From: JBBKWQ01 sp037969115
Lineage (GTDB): Bacteria; Actinomycetota; Acidimicrobiia; Acidimicrobiales; Ilumatobacteraceae
DNA length: 32,184 nucleotides
Direction: 5' to 3'
Assembly (NCBI GenBank): GCA_037969115.1
Contig: JBBKWQ010000032.1
Location: 1 to 32,184, forward strand
Of the stretch, positions 7,938 through 16,223 are shown in pieces. The position numbers and the translations under genes are program-made. Position 1 is the stretch's first letter. Each line of letters opens with the position of its first letter. Below the pieces are notes generated by a model. That model saw only the letters and a list, made by a program, of their open reading frames with translations, was not told the DNA's origin and made no database searches.

Positions 7938-9152
7938 GTGTCCAACGCATTTCTCCACCCGTTCGCGAAACCGACTCGCGAATCGTTCATCTCGATGTCG
8001 AGTGGCAAAGGCGCCCTCGTATGGGACGTCGACGGCAAGGAGTACATCGATGGCATGGCGAGCCTGTGGTACTGCGCCGTCGGCCACGGCCGCGACGAGA
8101 TCGCCGACACGATCGCGCACCAAGCTCGCACCTTGGCGGCGTATTCGTGCTTCGACCCGTTCACCAACGAGCCGGCAGACCGGCTTGCCGAACGGCTGGT
8201 GTCGTTGTCGCCGATGCACGACCCACGCGTCTTCCTCTGCCAGTCGGGGTCGGAGGCAATCGACACCGCGATGAAACTTGCCCGCCTCGCACACGTGCAG
8301 GCGGGCCACCCGGAACGCACCCTCATCATCAGCCGGATGCGGGGCTACCACGGCACCAACTTCGGTGGGACGAGTGCACAGGGTCTCCCGCCGAACAAGG
8401 AGGGTTATGGCCCGCTGGTTCCCGACGTCGTGCAGGTGCCGAGCGACGACATCGAGGGTCTCGCGACGCTGATGGCAGAACGAAGCAGCGAGATCGCGGC
8501 GGTCATCACCGAACCGATCCAGGGTGCAGGGGGTGTCTGGCCTCCGGAAGAGGGTTACCTCGCCAGCGTGCGGCGCCTGTGCGATCAGCACGGCGCGTTC
8601 TTGGTGTTCGACGAGGTCATCACCGGATTCGGCCGCCTCGGCACCTGGTTCGCTGCCGACTACTACGGCGTCATCCCTGATCTCACCACGTTCGCCAAGG
8701 CCGTGACCTCGGGCTACCAACCGCTCGGAGGCGTCTTCGTGGGCGAACGAGTTCGGGGCCCGCTCGAAGCCGATCCTGACTTCGTGCTGAAGACCGGCTA
8801 CACCTACTCGGGCCACGCCACTGCGTGTGCCGCGGCGATCGCCAACCTCGACATCATCGACCGCGAAGACCTGTTGACAGCGGCGAAACGGATCGGCAAC
8901 CGGCTCGGCTCGGGCCTGAAGTCGCTCGCCGCCGACGGACTCGTCGATCACGTACGCGGCGACGTTGCCGTCTGGGCCATCGGTCTACGAGACGATCAGA
9001 ATGCCATGGCGGTGCGAGACAAGATGCTCGAACTCGGTGTGATCACACGAGCCATCGCCACACACAGCTGCACGTTCTGTCCGCCGCTGGTCACCACAGA
9101 CGCTCAGATCGATCAGATCGTCGACGCCGTGGCGACGGCGGTCGCTCCATGA
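7938..9152 (+). CDS. PLP-dependent class III aminotransferase (omega-amino acid / diamine type)
   Basis: 404 residues from GTG 7938. The open frame extends back to 7809, but those 43 residues are not family-like and overlap the divergent promoter region. Fold-type I features are the glycine-rich cofactor site CQSGSEAIDTAMKLAR, RGYHGTNFGG, EPIQGAGGVWPP, the PLP-binding aspartate in FDEVITGFGRLG, and the Schiff-base lysine in TTFAKAVTSGYQPLGG (about Lys254). The TGYTYSGHATACAAA segment is typical of beta-alanine/omega-amino acid:pyruvate transaminases. It transfers an amino group from a terminal amine to a keto acid. Its partner may be the deacetylase-like gene on the other strand. Exact substrate unknown. 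Confidence 0.9.
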   Translation: MSNAFLHPFAKPTRESFISMSSGKGALVWDVDGKEYIDGMASLWYCAVGHGRDEIADTIAHQARTLAAYSCFDPFTNEPADRLAERLVSLSPMHDPRVFLCQSGSEAIDTAMKLARLAHVQAGHPERTLIISRMRGYHGTNFGGTSAQGLPPNKEGYGPLVPDVVQVPSDDIEGLATLMAERSSEIAAVITEPIQGAGGVWPPEEGYLASVRRLCDQHGAFLVFDEVITGFGRLGTWFAADYYGVIPDLTTFAKAVTSGYQPLGGVFVGERVRGPLEADPDFVLKTGYTYSGHATACAAAIANLDIIDREDLLTAAKRIGNRLGSGLKSLAADGLVDHVRGDVAVWAIGLRDDQNAMAVRDKMLELGVITRAIATHSCTFCPPLVTTDAQIDQIVDAVATAVAP

Positions 9153-9199
9153 CGGGCGGAACCTCGATGATTCGTTGGGACGAACCCGGCGCAATTTCG

Positions 9200-9205
9200 T
9201 AGGGT
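9200..9205 (+). promoter_or_regulatory. -10 box TAGGGT of the PPK2 gene
   Basis: TAGGGT lies 7 nt before the GTG start at 9213, with TTGGGA 19 bp upstream as a possible -35. Another leaderless arrangement. Confidence 0.5.
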
Positions 9206-9212
9206 TCCGTCG

Positions 9213-9980
9213 GTGGGACGACTCGACGACCTCAACCACGACGCCAAGCTCGGTCGTGACGAGTATGAACGGCGGTTACACAAGGCACAGCGCCGCCTGA
9301 TGGAGCTGCGCCTCGACTTCGGCGGTCTCTTGGGCGACGACGAACTCGGGCCGGGTCTGCTCGTCGTCTTCGAAGGTTCCGACGCCGGAGGCAAGGGCGG
9401 GGCCATCAAACGAATCGTCGAACCACTCGACCCGCGGCACTACCGCGTCGCGGCGTTCGCCAAACCAACGTTCGACGAGAAGCGCAAGCACTTCCTCTGG
9501 CGTTTCTGGCAGGACGTGCCCGGCATGGGCGGCATGGCGCTCTTCGATCGCAGCTGGTACGGCCGGGTCCTCGTGGAACGGATCGAGGAATTCGCCACCA
9601 AAGAGCAGTGGAAGCGTGCGTACGACGAGATCGTGCACTTCGAACGGAGCCTCGTACTCGAAGGTGTGATGGTCGTGAAATTCTGGTTGCAGATCACGCC
9701 GAACGAACAGCTCCGCCGTTTCGAGAAGCGGAAGGTCGATCCGCTGCGTTCGTGGAAACTGACCGACGAAGATTGGCGCAACCGCGACAAGATCGACGAG
9801 TACAACTCGGTGGTCGAGGAGATGTTCGAGCGCACCGACCACAAGTTGGCGCCATGGCACGTGGTGTCGGGTGAGCAGAAGCGGCACGCCCGTGTCGAGG
9901 TCATCGAGACACTCGTCAAGCAGATCGAGAAGGGCATCGAACGGTTCGAGCACCCCGAATGGGGCGACGGCTACTCCTGA
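9213..9980 (+). CDS. ppk2: Polyphosphate kinase 2 family protein (PPK2)
   Basis: 255 residues, one PPK2 domain. PPK2 enzymes transfer phosphate between polyphosphate and nucleotides, usually driving ADP or GDP phosphorylation. The Walker A GSDAGGKGGAIKRI (about residues 55-68), the lid region AFAKPTFDEKRKHFLWRFW, the Walker B FDRSWYGRVLVERIEEF, and VVKFWLQITPNEQLRRFEKR are all present. The single-domain length excludes the two-domain class. GTG 9213 is the start, with no Shine-Dalgarno but a TANNNT box 7 nt upstream. It is convergent with the thioesterase-like gene, with 4 bp between stops. Confidence 0.94.
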   Translation: MGRLDDLNHDAKLGRDEYERRLHKAQRRLMELRLDFGGLLGDDELGPGLLVVFEGSDAGGKGGAIKRIVEPLDPRHYRVAAFAKPTFDEKRKHFLWRFWQDVPGMGGMALFDRSWYGRVLVERIEEFATKEQWKRAYDEIVHFERSLVLEGVMVVKFWLQITPNEQLRRFEKRKVDPLRSWKLTDEDWRNRDKIDEYNSVVEEMFERTDHKLAPWHVVSGEQKRHARVEVIETLVKQIEKGIERFEHPEWGDGYS

Positions 9981-9984
9981 GCTG

Positions 9985-10737
9985 TCAGGCTCGTGGCGAC
10001 CACCGGGCCGCCGTCAGCACTTTCGATCCGGCGGCCAACCACGCCATGAACCCGCCGGGAGTGTCGGCCGTCGGCTTCGATTGGAGTGTCAGCTCGACTC
10101 CTGGGTCGATCGGAGTCAGGAACTCGATTTCGGCCCGACCGCTTCGCCGGGCGGCTCGACCCTGGAGCAGCTCTTCCACGACGACCCAGTGCGCAGCGTT
10201 GTTCACGTGGTGGAACGGGTCGAAGTCGGCTCGGCGGAACGACCAGGCATCGGCGTCGGCACCAGGGTCCAGGCCCGGCAGTGTCAGCCGCGCACCGACC
10301 CGTCGATCGCCCGCCGCGTCGCCATAGATCGTCTGGAAACCGGGACCGAGTCCGACCGGCCGACCACTCGCTGGGTCGATCTGGACCCAGAGGCTGACTG
10401 CTTCGATCGCGGCGCCGAGGTCTCCGGTGATCGACGTCCGGCGCTCCGCCCAGCTGCGTCCGTAACCCGAGCAGAACGTCGTGAGGTCGATACGCTCGCC
10501 GAGTTGGGCGGCGCGGTCGACATCGATCATCGTGCGGCGAACCACCCAACCGAGCGCGTTGTCGAGGCCCGCGCCCGTCGCGTCGTCGACCGCTACGTCT
10601 TGCAGAAACCTCGCAATTGCATCGAGGCGCAACCCTCCCGACGGGTCGACATCGGCGAGCCGAATCGGCCTGGACGCCGTGAACGTGCGGCCCACCACCG
10701 GAAGGGGGAGCAGCACCGACGCCGGAAGGTCAGCCAT
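9985..10737 (-). CDS. Acyl-ACP thioesterase-like double hot-dog protein
   Basis: 250 residues with two hot-dog halves. The N-terminal half has RPIRLADVDPSGGLRLDAIARFLQD and the C-terminal half has RRADFDPFHHVNNAAHWVVVEE, where DxxHHVNN resembles the helix and active-site region of acyl-ACP thioesterases. Such enzymes hydrolyse acyl thioesters to release fatty acids. The frame opens at 10788, but ATG 10737 (MADLP) is used because the upstream gene's TGA overlaps it by 8 bases, indicating coupling. The chain-length or CoA/ACP preference cannot be read from sequence. Confidence 0.8.
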   Translation of the reverse strand: MADLPASVLLPLPVVGRTFTASRPIRLADVDPSGGLRLDAIARFLQDVAVDDATGAGLDNALGWVVRRTMIDVDRAAQLGERIDLTTFCSGYGRSWAERRTSITGDLGAAIEAVSLWVQIDPASGRPVGLGPGFQTIYGDAAGDRRVGARLTLPGLDPGADADAWSFRRADFDPFHHVNNAAHWVVVEELLQGRAARRSGRAEIEFLTPIDPGVELTLQSKPTADTPGGFMAWLAAGSKVLTAARWSPRA

Positions 10738-11125
10738 GACGCTGGAACGAGTCGATGGCCGCGGCGAGGGCGGCCGGATCGGCGACACTCACCCAGAGCG
10801 CCGAGTGGTCGCGCATGCCGATGATGCGGGGGATCTTGTCGACGAACGCTATGCACAGACCGGACTGATGATTCGTGCCGAACGTGATGCCGTCGTCCGA
10901 GAAGCTCAGGCGAAGTCCGACCGACGTGTACCAGCGGTGCGGGCCGGTCACCAGGGTGTGATCGATGTTGGCGATCGGGGTCTTGACGCGGACTCTGCCG
11001 TATCTGGCGACGAGGAACCCGTCTTCGGTGAGCTCCACCCCATCATCGGCGCCGACACCGAGCACCGCGAACAGCGCCTTCCACCGCCGATCGAAGCGGT
11101 ACGGGAAGTTCGTGCCTGTGCTCAT
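10730..11125 (-). CDS. Conserved hypothetical protein, 131 aa
   Basis: I do not recognise a named family. The protein starts MSTGTNFPYRFDRRWKALF and shows a beta-rich pattern, with VGADDGVELTEDGFLVARYGRVRVKTPIANI and SFSDDGITFGTNHQSGLCIAF, ending in an amphipathic helix. The pattern looks like a small PH-like or barrel protein, which is an impression only. There is no signal peptide or membrane span. The ATG at 11125 is preferred over a TTG at 11131. It is co-transcribed with and overlaps the thioesterase-like gene, so a role in lipid metabolism is possible but unproven. Confidence 0.75.
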   Translation of the reverse strand: MSTGTNFPYRFDRRWKALFAVLGVGADDGVELTEDGFLVARYGRVRVKTPIANIDHTLVTGPHRWYTSVGLRLSFSDDGITFGTNHQSGLCIAFVDKIPRIIGMRDHSALWVSVADPAALAAAIDSFQRHG

Positions 11126-11197
11126 CGGCAACAGCCTGCCAGCAACGATGCCGATCCACTCGGTTCATCGGACTCTCCCCGGTCGGCGTCGGCGTGA

Positions 11198-11203
11198 TTA
11201 GGT
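11198..11203 (+). promoter_or_regulatory. Possible -10 box of the SDR gene
   Basis: TTAGGT ends 6 nt before the ATG at 11210. It is a poorer match to TANNNT than the others in the window, and there is no Shine-Dalgarno. Confidence 0.3.
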
Positions 11204-11209
11204 GAACGG

Positions 11210-12010
11210 ATGACAGCACCCATCGATCTGAACGGACGGGACGCAATCGTCACCGGAGGAGCCAGCGGTATCGGGCTCGCCACCGCGCGCATGTTTGCTG
11301 CGGCCGGCGCACGCGTCGTCCTCACCGACGTCGACATCGTCGATGGCCAGCGCGCTGCCGACCAGATGGGCGCGTCGTTCGTTCATCAGGACGTGTCCGA
11401 CGCGACGCGCTGGAACCAGGTCGTTGCGGAACACGGACCTTTCGACATCGCTTTCCTGAATGCAGGCATCTCGACCGACTTCGGCGCCATCGAGATCGAG
11501 GCCACCGCCGACATGCCCATCGTGGGCCTCTCCGACGACGCGTATCGCCAGATCATGTCGGTCAACGTCGACGGCGTCGTCTTCGGCGCTCGGGCGGTGC
11601 TGCCGGCGATGATCGAACGCGGTCACGGCGACATCGTGGTCACGGCCTCGATTGCCGGCCTGGGGCCGATCGCGATGGATCCGATCTACGGTCTCACCAA
11701 ACATGCCGTGGTGGGCTTCGTGCGCTCCGTGGCCGCTGGCGTACTCCGACATGCGACGCACCCCGACATCTGCGTGAGCGCGATCTGCCCGGGCTTCACC
11801 GACACGAAGATCGTCGGTGACGGCATCAGGGAGTTCCTGAACGACGTCGGGATGGAACTGATGAGCCCCGACGGTGTCGCCGCCATCGTCGGTCGCTCAC
11901 TCACCGAACGGGTGCAGGGAGCTCAATGGGTCATCTGGCCAGGCCAAGATGCACGCGTCTACGAGTGGGCACCGGCGATCGAGTCGGACTTCGAGATCAA
12001 CGTCGACTGA
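11210..12010 (+). CDS. Short-chain dehydrogenase/reductase (SDR)
   Basis: 266 residues, classical SDR length. The cofactor motif TGGASGIG lies at residues 15-22, NAG follows in FLNAGIS, the catalytic serine is in VVTASIAGLG, and the catalytic pair is in DPIYGLTKH (YxxxK). ICPGFTDTKIV is the usual PG motif. The VVLTDVD segment with acidic residues after strand 2 suggests NAD+ rather than NADP+ preference, which is inference. It is monocistronic and convergent with the dehydrogenase at 12027-12899. Substrate unknown. Confidence 0.92.
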   Translation: MTAPIDLNGRDAIVTGGASGIGLATARMFAAAGARVVLTDVDIVDGQRAADQMGASFVHQDVSDATRWNQVVAEHGPFDIAFLNAGISTDFGAIEIEATADMPIVGLSDDAYRQIMSVNVDGVVFGARAVLPAMIERGHGDIVVTASIAGLGPIAMDPIYGLTKHAVVGFVRSVAAGVLRHATHPDICVSAICPGFTDTKIVGDGIREFLNDVGMELMSPDGVAAIVGRSLTERVQGAQWVIWPGQDARVYEWAPAIESDFEINVD

Positions 12011-12026
12011 CCGCCGGTCCGACCGA

Positions 12027-12899
12027 TCAGGGGTTTTGGAGCAGCTGCACCAGGCTGCTCGTGTCCCAGCGCTTACCACCGCGAGCCTCGACCTGCCGGT
12101 AGAACTGATCGACCAGTGCGGTCACGGGAAGCCGAGCACCATTGCGTTCGGCCTCGTCGAGACAGATTCCGAGGTCTTTCCGCATCCACTCCACCGCGAA
12201 GCCGTAGTCGAACTTCCCGGCCGCCATGGTGGAGGCGCGGTTGTCCATCTGCCAGCTCTGTGCGGCCCCCTTGCCGATGACGCTCACGACCTCGTCGACG
12301 TCGAGGCCGGCCTGTTGGGCGAAGCTGACCGCTTCGGACAACCCCTGCACCATCCCCGCGATGCAGATCTGGTTCACCATCTTGGTCAGCTGCCCTGACC
12401 CTGCCGGGCCGAGCCGACTGCACTCCTTGGCATAGGCCATCATGACCTCGCGGGCGGGTTCGAAAGCGTCCTCGTCATCGGTGCCACACATGACCGTGAG
12501 CTGACCGTTCTCTGCTCCGGCCTGTCCGCCCGAGACGGGCGCGTCGATGAACCCGAGCCCGCGCTCGGCGCACTCGGTTGCCAGTTCGCGGGCGATGTGA
12601 GCAGACGCAGTGGTGTGATCGATGAGGGTCGACCCGTCAGCCATACCGTCGAAGACGCCCTGCTCGCCGTACACGACCGAGCGGACGTCGTCGTCGTTGC
12701 CGACACACAGCATCACGAACTCGGAGCCCTCGACGGACTCGCGCGGCGTCGGAGCCGCCTGATGCCCGTGTCGAGCCACCCACGCCAGCGCTCGCGCCGC
12801 CGTGCGGTTGTACACCGTGACCTGATGGCCGGCCTTTGCGAGGTGTCCGGCCATCGGCCCACCCATCACACCCAATCCGAGAAACGCAGTTTGTGCCAT
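12027..12899 (-). CDS. NAD-binding 3-hydroxyisobutyrate dehydrogenase-family oxidoreductase
   Basis: 290 residues of the beta-hydroxyacid dehydrogenase family. The N-terminal Rossmann motif is FLGLGVMGGPMAGHLAKAG, followed by YNRT, which often marks NADP preference. The substrate-binding signature DAPVSGGQAGAENGQLTVMCG and the catalytic lysine region GSGQLTKMVNQ are present, as is the C-terminal KDLGICLDEAERNG segment. The frame opens at 12977, but those 26 extra residues are not family-like and run through an inverted repeat, so ATG 12899 is used. It could act on hydroxyisobutyrate, tartronate semialdehyde or succinic semialdehyde; sequence alone does not decide. Confidence 0.9.
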   Translation of the reverse strand: MAQTAFLGLGVMGGPMAGHLAKAGHQVTVYNRTAARALAWVARHGHQAAPTPRESVEGSEFVMLCVGNDDDVRSVVYGEQGVFDGMADGSTLIDHTTASAHIARELATECAERGLGFIDAPVSGGQAGAENGQLTVMCGTDDEDAFEPAREVMMAYAKECSRLGPAGSGQLTKMVNQICIAGMVQGLSEAVSFAQQAGLDVDEVVSVIGKGAAQSWQMDNRASTMAAGKFDYGFAVEWMRKDLGICLDEAERNGARLPVTALVDQFYRQVEARGGKRWDTSSLVQLLQNP

Positions 12900-12927
12900 G
12901 GGTGCGAGTCTGTCAGGCGCGAACGAC

Positions 12928-12957
12928 CCCATTGTCCACGGAGGCGCGGACAATGGG
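12928..12957. promoter_or_regulatory. 10-bp perfect inverted repeat between divergent genes (operator candidate)
   Basis: Arms CCCATTGTCC (12928-12937) and GGACAATGGG (12948-12957) are separated by 10 bp, putting arm centres two helical turns apart. The element lies between divergent start codons at 12899 and 12971. No T-tract follows, so a dimeric-repressor operator is likelier than a terminator. Confidence 0.55.
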
Positions 12958-12970
12958 CCAAACTGTCCCG

Positions 12971-13720
12971 ATGGCAACCGTCGCTCGGCGCTGGACGATC
13001 ACGACTTGGAACATTCTCGGCGCAGATCGACCCGACATCACGGATCTGTCGGACCGGCTTCGAGACGAGGCGCCGGACGTCATCGTCCTGCAGGAAGTCC
13101 GCAAGCGTCAGGCGGCGGAGATCTCCGAGCAGCTCGGCATGCACCACGCTTGGGCGTTCAAGCACTACCCGTATTCACCGGTCATGCGACACCTCGCCGA
13201 AGGCCTCGCGATCATCACACCCCACCGAATCGACGCGCCCGGTTCGGTATCGCTCTCGCCGAACACATCGAAGTGGACGTACCGCCACCGGATCGCTCAA
13301 TGGGCGCTGATCGAACGAGACGACCATTCCGCATTCCGCGTCGTCAACATCCATTTGTCACCGCGAGATGATGCCAACTCGAGAGCGGCGGAAGCGCAGC
13401 GCGTCGCGGCGCTCCTAGCAGGCGGTGGAGCGCCCGCGATCGTGGCGGGCGACTTCAACGACCACGACGATCACAGCGTGATCGAGTCGTTGCCGGGTGC
13501 CGAATACATCGAAAGTCCGCCCACCAATCCGTCCGATGCGCCGGTGAAGCGACTCGACCACGTGCTGTTGCCGGACGGCGCCAGCGATCAGCTGAGCGTG
13601 ATCTCGTCGACCGTTCCGGACGGCGGTTCGCAGTGGCGGACGCGATCCGACCACCTACCGTTGACGGTGAAGTTCGAGATGAACTGGGTGACGGCGGATT
13701 TCCCCGTCGACGCCGACTGA
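12971..13720 (+). CDS. Endonuclease/exonuclease/phosphatase (EEP) family protein
   Basis: 249 residues with all EEP active-site motifs in order: TTWNILG (Asn), VIVLQEV (metal-binding Glu), VVNIHLSP (His), VAGDFND (Asp/Asn pair), KRLDHVLL (Asp) and the terminal SDHLPL (catalytic His). This magnesium-dependent fold cleaves phosphodiester or phosphomonoester bonds in DNA, phosphoinositides or other substrates. There is no signal peptide. ATG 12953 is an alternative start, but it falls inside the inverted repeat, so ATG 12971 (MATVARR) is preferred. It is convergent with carD. The substrate cannot be deduced. Confidence 0.88.
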   Translation: MATVARRWTITTWNILGADRPDITDLSDRLRDEAPDVIVLQEVRKRQAAEISEQLGMHHAWAFKHYPYSPVMRHLAEGLAIITPHRIDAPGSVSLSPNTSKWTYRHRIAQWALIERDDHSAFRVVNIHLSPRDDANSRAAEAQRVAALLAGGGAPAIVAGDFNDHDDHSVIESLPGAEYIESPPTNPSDAPVKRLDHVLLPDGASDQLSVISSTVPDGGSQWRTRSDHLPLTVKFEMNWVTADFPVDAD

Positions 13721-13726
13721 TCGAGC

Positions 13727-14242
13727 TCAGGCCGTGGCGGGTTTTGCGGGCTTCAGCACGCCCTTGGCCAGCGCATCGTCGAGATACGCCTCGGCCTCTT
13801 CCGCGCTGACCTTCAACGCCGGCGAAATCTCGCTGACCAGGTTGACGCGGGCCCGCTCGTACATCGTGCGCTCGGCGGCCGAGAGCGACGCATCGCGGTT
13901 GCGGGCGGCGAGGTTCCGGACGACTTCGGCGACCTGGTAGACGTCGCCGCTCTTCAGCTTCTCCTGGTGGTTCTTGAACCTGCGGCTCCAGTTGGAGGGC
14001 ACGCGCGGATCGGGCTTTGCGAGCACTGCCACGAGATCTTCGAGCTCGTCGGGAGACACCGGCGGGCGCACGCCGACTTCGTCGGTCATGTCGATCGGAA
14101 CCTTCAGCGTCATCTCGTTGATCACCGTCTCGAGCACCAGGTACTCCCGCTTCTCTCCGAACGCTTCCATCTTCTTGGTGCCCTTGACGACACAAGCCCC
14201 ATGTTGGGGATAGATGACCGTTTCGCCCTTCTTGAATTTCAC
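13727..14242 (-). CDS. carD: CarD-family RNA polymerase-binding transcription factor
   Basis: 171 residues. CarD binds the RNA polymerase beta subunit through its N-terminal Tudor-like domain and stabilises open complexes through its C-terminal helical domain, notably at rRNA promoters. The N-terminus KFKKGETVIYPQHGACVV and the C-terminal SNWSRRFKNHQEKLKSGDVYQVAEVVRNL, with the conserved Trp that wedges promoter DNA, are clear. The tail is Lys/Ala/Pro rich (KPAKPATA). The start is GTG 14242 with GAGG 6 nt upstream, a real Shine-Dalgarno, unlike many genes here. It lies directly downstream of a tRNA-Arg gene on the same strand. Confidence 0.96.
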   Translation of the reverse strand: MKFKKGETVIYPQHGACVVKGTKKMEAFGEKREYLVLETVINEMTLKVPIDMTDEVGVRPPVSPDELEDLVAVLAKPDPRVPSNWSRRFKNHQEKLKSGDVYQVAEVVRNLAARNRDASLSAAERTMYERARVNLVSEISPALKVSAEEAEAYLDDALAKGVLKPAKPATA

Positions 14243-14289
14243 GCACGACCTCGAATGTCAGCTGGAAAGCAGGACTGTTCAGGCTACAG

Positions 14290-14364
14290 CGCCCCCGGCA
14301 CGATTCGAACGTGCGCACTTCGGATTAGAAGGCCGATGCTCTATCCTGACTGAGCTACGGGGGC
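14290..14364 (-). tRNA. tRNA-Arg (anticodon TCT)
   Basis: 75 nt on the minus strand. The acceptor stem pairs GCCCCCG with CGGGGGC and is followed by discriminator G. The D arm is GCTC/GAGC. The anticodon loop CTTCTAA reads TCT, for AGA codons. The T arm is GCACG-TTCGAAT-CGTGC. CCA is not encoded. The anticodon stem (TCGGC against TCCGA) has a C-U mismatch at the pair closing the loop (31-39); the other four pairs are normal. Confidence 0.95.
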
Positions 14365-14419
14365 CGGCTCGGAAACTGTATCGTCGGCACACCATGTCGC
14401 CCACCGACCCTCCGTGGTC

Positions 14420-15661
14420 TCAGCAGGCCGACCGTCGGAGCAGATCGAGCGACGTGATCACCGACATCTGACGCATCTGCTCGCGTTGACCCGGCAGCCG
14501 AAGTGTCCTGGTGAGTTCGCCACCCGGCCAGACGAGCCCGACGCACAACGTCCCCACGCTCTGACCCTCCTGCTCGGCCGGCCCTGCCACGCCGGTCAAC
14601 GCCATCGCGACGTCGCTGCCCAACACCCGCATGGCGCCTCGGGCCATCTCGAGCGCCGCTTCCTCGCTGACCACGGCGCCGGCGCTCACACCGAGCACGT
14701 CGCGTTTCACGTCGCTCGCGTACGACACGACGGAACCTCGGAACACATCACTCGACCCCGGCACGCCGGTGAGGCGTTCCCCGACCAGGCCGCCGGTGAC
14801 GGATTCGGCAAGCCCCAGGGTCCAGCCTCGGTGACGGAGCGCGGCGAGCACGACCGACTCCATCGTGTCGCCGTCGACTCCGAAGATGACGTCACCGATC
14901 TCGACGCGGAGGCGGCGCTCCCACTGGTCGAGCAGCTCGAGCGCCGCAGGTCGGTCGGATGCCCGGGCGGTGAGCCGGACCTTCATGCCCTCCCACCCGC
15001 TCGCCAGGAATGCCAGCGTCGGATTCCCGACCGAATCGAGCTCGGCGATCACGTCGTCGAGTCGTTCGTTGAGGCCGCTCTCGCTCTCACCCCATGTGCG
15101 CAGCATCCGGCTCACGATGACCGACGGGTCGCCGCTCCGACGCTGGAGCTCGGGCATGATCGCTCGTCCGAACATCTCCTTCATCTCGTGCGGCACACCG
15201 GGCACGGCGAACACGACCTTCTCGCGGCCGTCGACCACGACCGGGCAGATCAGACCGGGAGCGGTCCCCCGCGTCTGCGCGATCACCGCGGCACCCTCCG
15301 GCACCAATGCCTGGCGAAGGTTGTTGTCGGGCATGCGGCGCCCACGCGATGCGAACAGACCTCGAATGACGTCCTCGACGGCCGTGTCTGGTCGAAGTTC
15401 CGATCCCATGACGGCCGCGATCGCCTCACGCGTGAGGTCGTCGTGGGTCGGGCCGAGACCGCCACAGATGATCACCGCATCGGCATCGGCGAGCATCCGG
15501 CGCAGTTGCTCGACGATGCGACCGACGTTGTCGCCTACCTTCACCTGGACGAGCGTGTCGATGCCACCGGCGGCGAGTTGCTCACCGAGCCACGCCGAGT
15601 TCGTGTCGACGATCTGTCCGAGCAACAGCTCGGTGCCGACTGCGAGAACGTCACACCGCAT
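14420..15661 (-). CDS. cinA: CinA family protein (competence/damage-inducible; NMN deamidase type)
   Basis: 413 residues, two domains. The N-terminal MoCF-like domain begins RCDVLAVGTELLLGQIVDTNSAWL and includes ICGGLGPTHDDLTREA and AVPGVPHEMKEMF. The C-terminal domain has LGLAESVTGGLVGERLTGVPGSSD and TGVAGPAEQEGQ, the region with nicotinamide-nucleotide amidase activity. CinA proteins hydrolyse ADP-ribose and/or deamidate NMN to NaMN in pyridine nucleotide salvage. ATG 15661 overlaps the pgsA 3' end by 11 bases, so it is the coupled last gene of rimO-pgsA-cinA. The 33 residues upstream in frame are spurious. Confidence 0.95.
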   Translation of the reverse strand: MRCDVLAVGTELLLGQIVDTNSAWLGEQLAAGGIDTLVQVKVGDNVGRIVEQLRRMLADADAVIICGGLGPTHDDLTREAIAAVMGSELRPDTAVEDVIRGLFASRGRRMPDNNLRQALVPEGAAVIAQTRGTAPGLICPVVVDGREKVVFAVPGVPHEMKEMFGRAIMPELQRRSGDPSVIVSRMLRTWGESESGLNERLDDVIAELDSVGNPTLAFLASGWEGMKVRLTARASDRPAALELLDQWERRLRVEIGDVIFGVDGDTMESVVLAALRHRGWTLGLAESVTGGLVGERLTGVPGSSDVFRGSVVSYASDVKRDVLGVSAGAVVSEEAALEMARGAMRVLGSDVAMALTGVAGPAEQEGQSVGTLCVGLVWPGGELTRTLRLPGQREQMRQMSVITSLDLLRRSAC

Positions 15662-16223
15662 GTGCGTCGACGCCGGTCGAGTCGCCCGACCGCCGTGAGT
15701 ACAACAGGTACCGCCCGCCGCTCCACAACGACAGGACCACGGCAATCCACAGGAAGGCATTCCAGAGCCACGTGGCGTCGACGGCGAACCAGGGCCAGAG
15801 CGCGAACCCGACCGCCAACTGCTGGAAGAACGTCTTGTACTTCGCCCCCTTGCTCGCCGGCAGGCTCACGCCGTTGGAACCGGCCACCGTTCGATAGATG
15901 CTGATCACGAACTCGCGGACCGCGATGATGAGCACCGGCCAGATCCAGAACACGTCACGCGCCACGAGCGTGAACATCGCACCGAGGATCAGAACCTTGT
16001 CGGCGAGCGGGTCGAGAAACGCGCCCGACGAGGTCGTGCCGTGACGTCGGGCGAGATACCCGTCGATGCCGTCGCTCACCGACAGCGCAACCCAGAGACC
16101 GAACGCCAGCCACGAACCCTGGTCGTCCTCGGGGATGACGAGGAACATCAGTGGTGACAGCAGAAGCCGGCCCACGGTGATCGCGTTCGCCCATGTCGCG
16201 ATGGCACGGGGGTCGACTGGCAT
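15651..16223 (-). CDS. pgsA: CDP-diacylglycerol-glycerol-3-phosphate 3-phosphatidyltransferase (PgsA-like)
   Basis: 190 residues, integral membrane enzyme making phosphatidylglycerol-phosphate, precursor of phosphatidylglycerol and cardiolipin. The N-terminal NAITVGRLLLSP and the CDP-alcohol phosphotransferase motif starting at DGYLAR and ending in GAFLDPLADK supply the metal-binding aspartates. As read, seven residues separate AR from the G of GAFLD, one fewer than the textbook motif. Several hydrophobic segments follow, with KYKTFFQQLAVGFALW typical of PgsA. Its ATG overlaps the rimO TGA as TGATG. Confidence 0.93.
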   Translation of the reverse strand: MPVDPRAIATWANAITVGRLLLSPLMFLVIPEDDQGSWLAFGLWVALSVSDGIDGYLARRHGTTSSGAFLDPLADKVLILGAMFTLVARDVFWIWPVLIIAVREFVISIYRTVAGSNGVSLPASKGAKYKTFFQQLAVGFALWPWFAVDATWLWNAFLWIAVVLSLWSGGRYLLYSRRSGDSTGVDAHAV

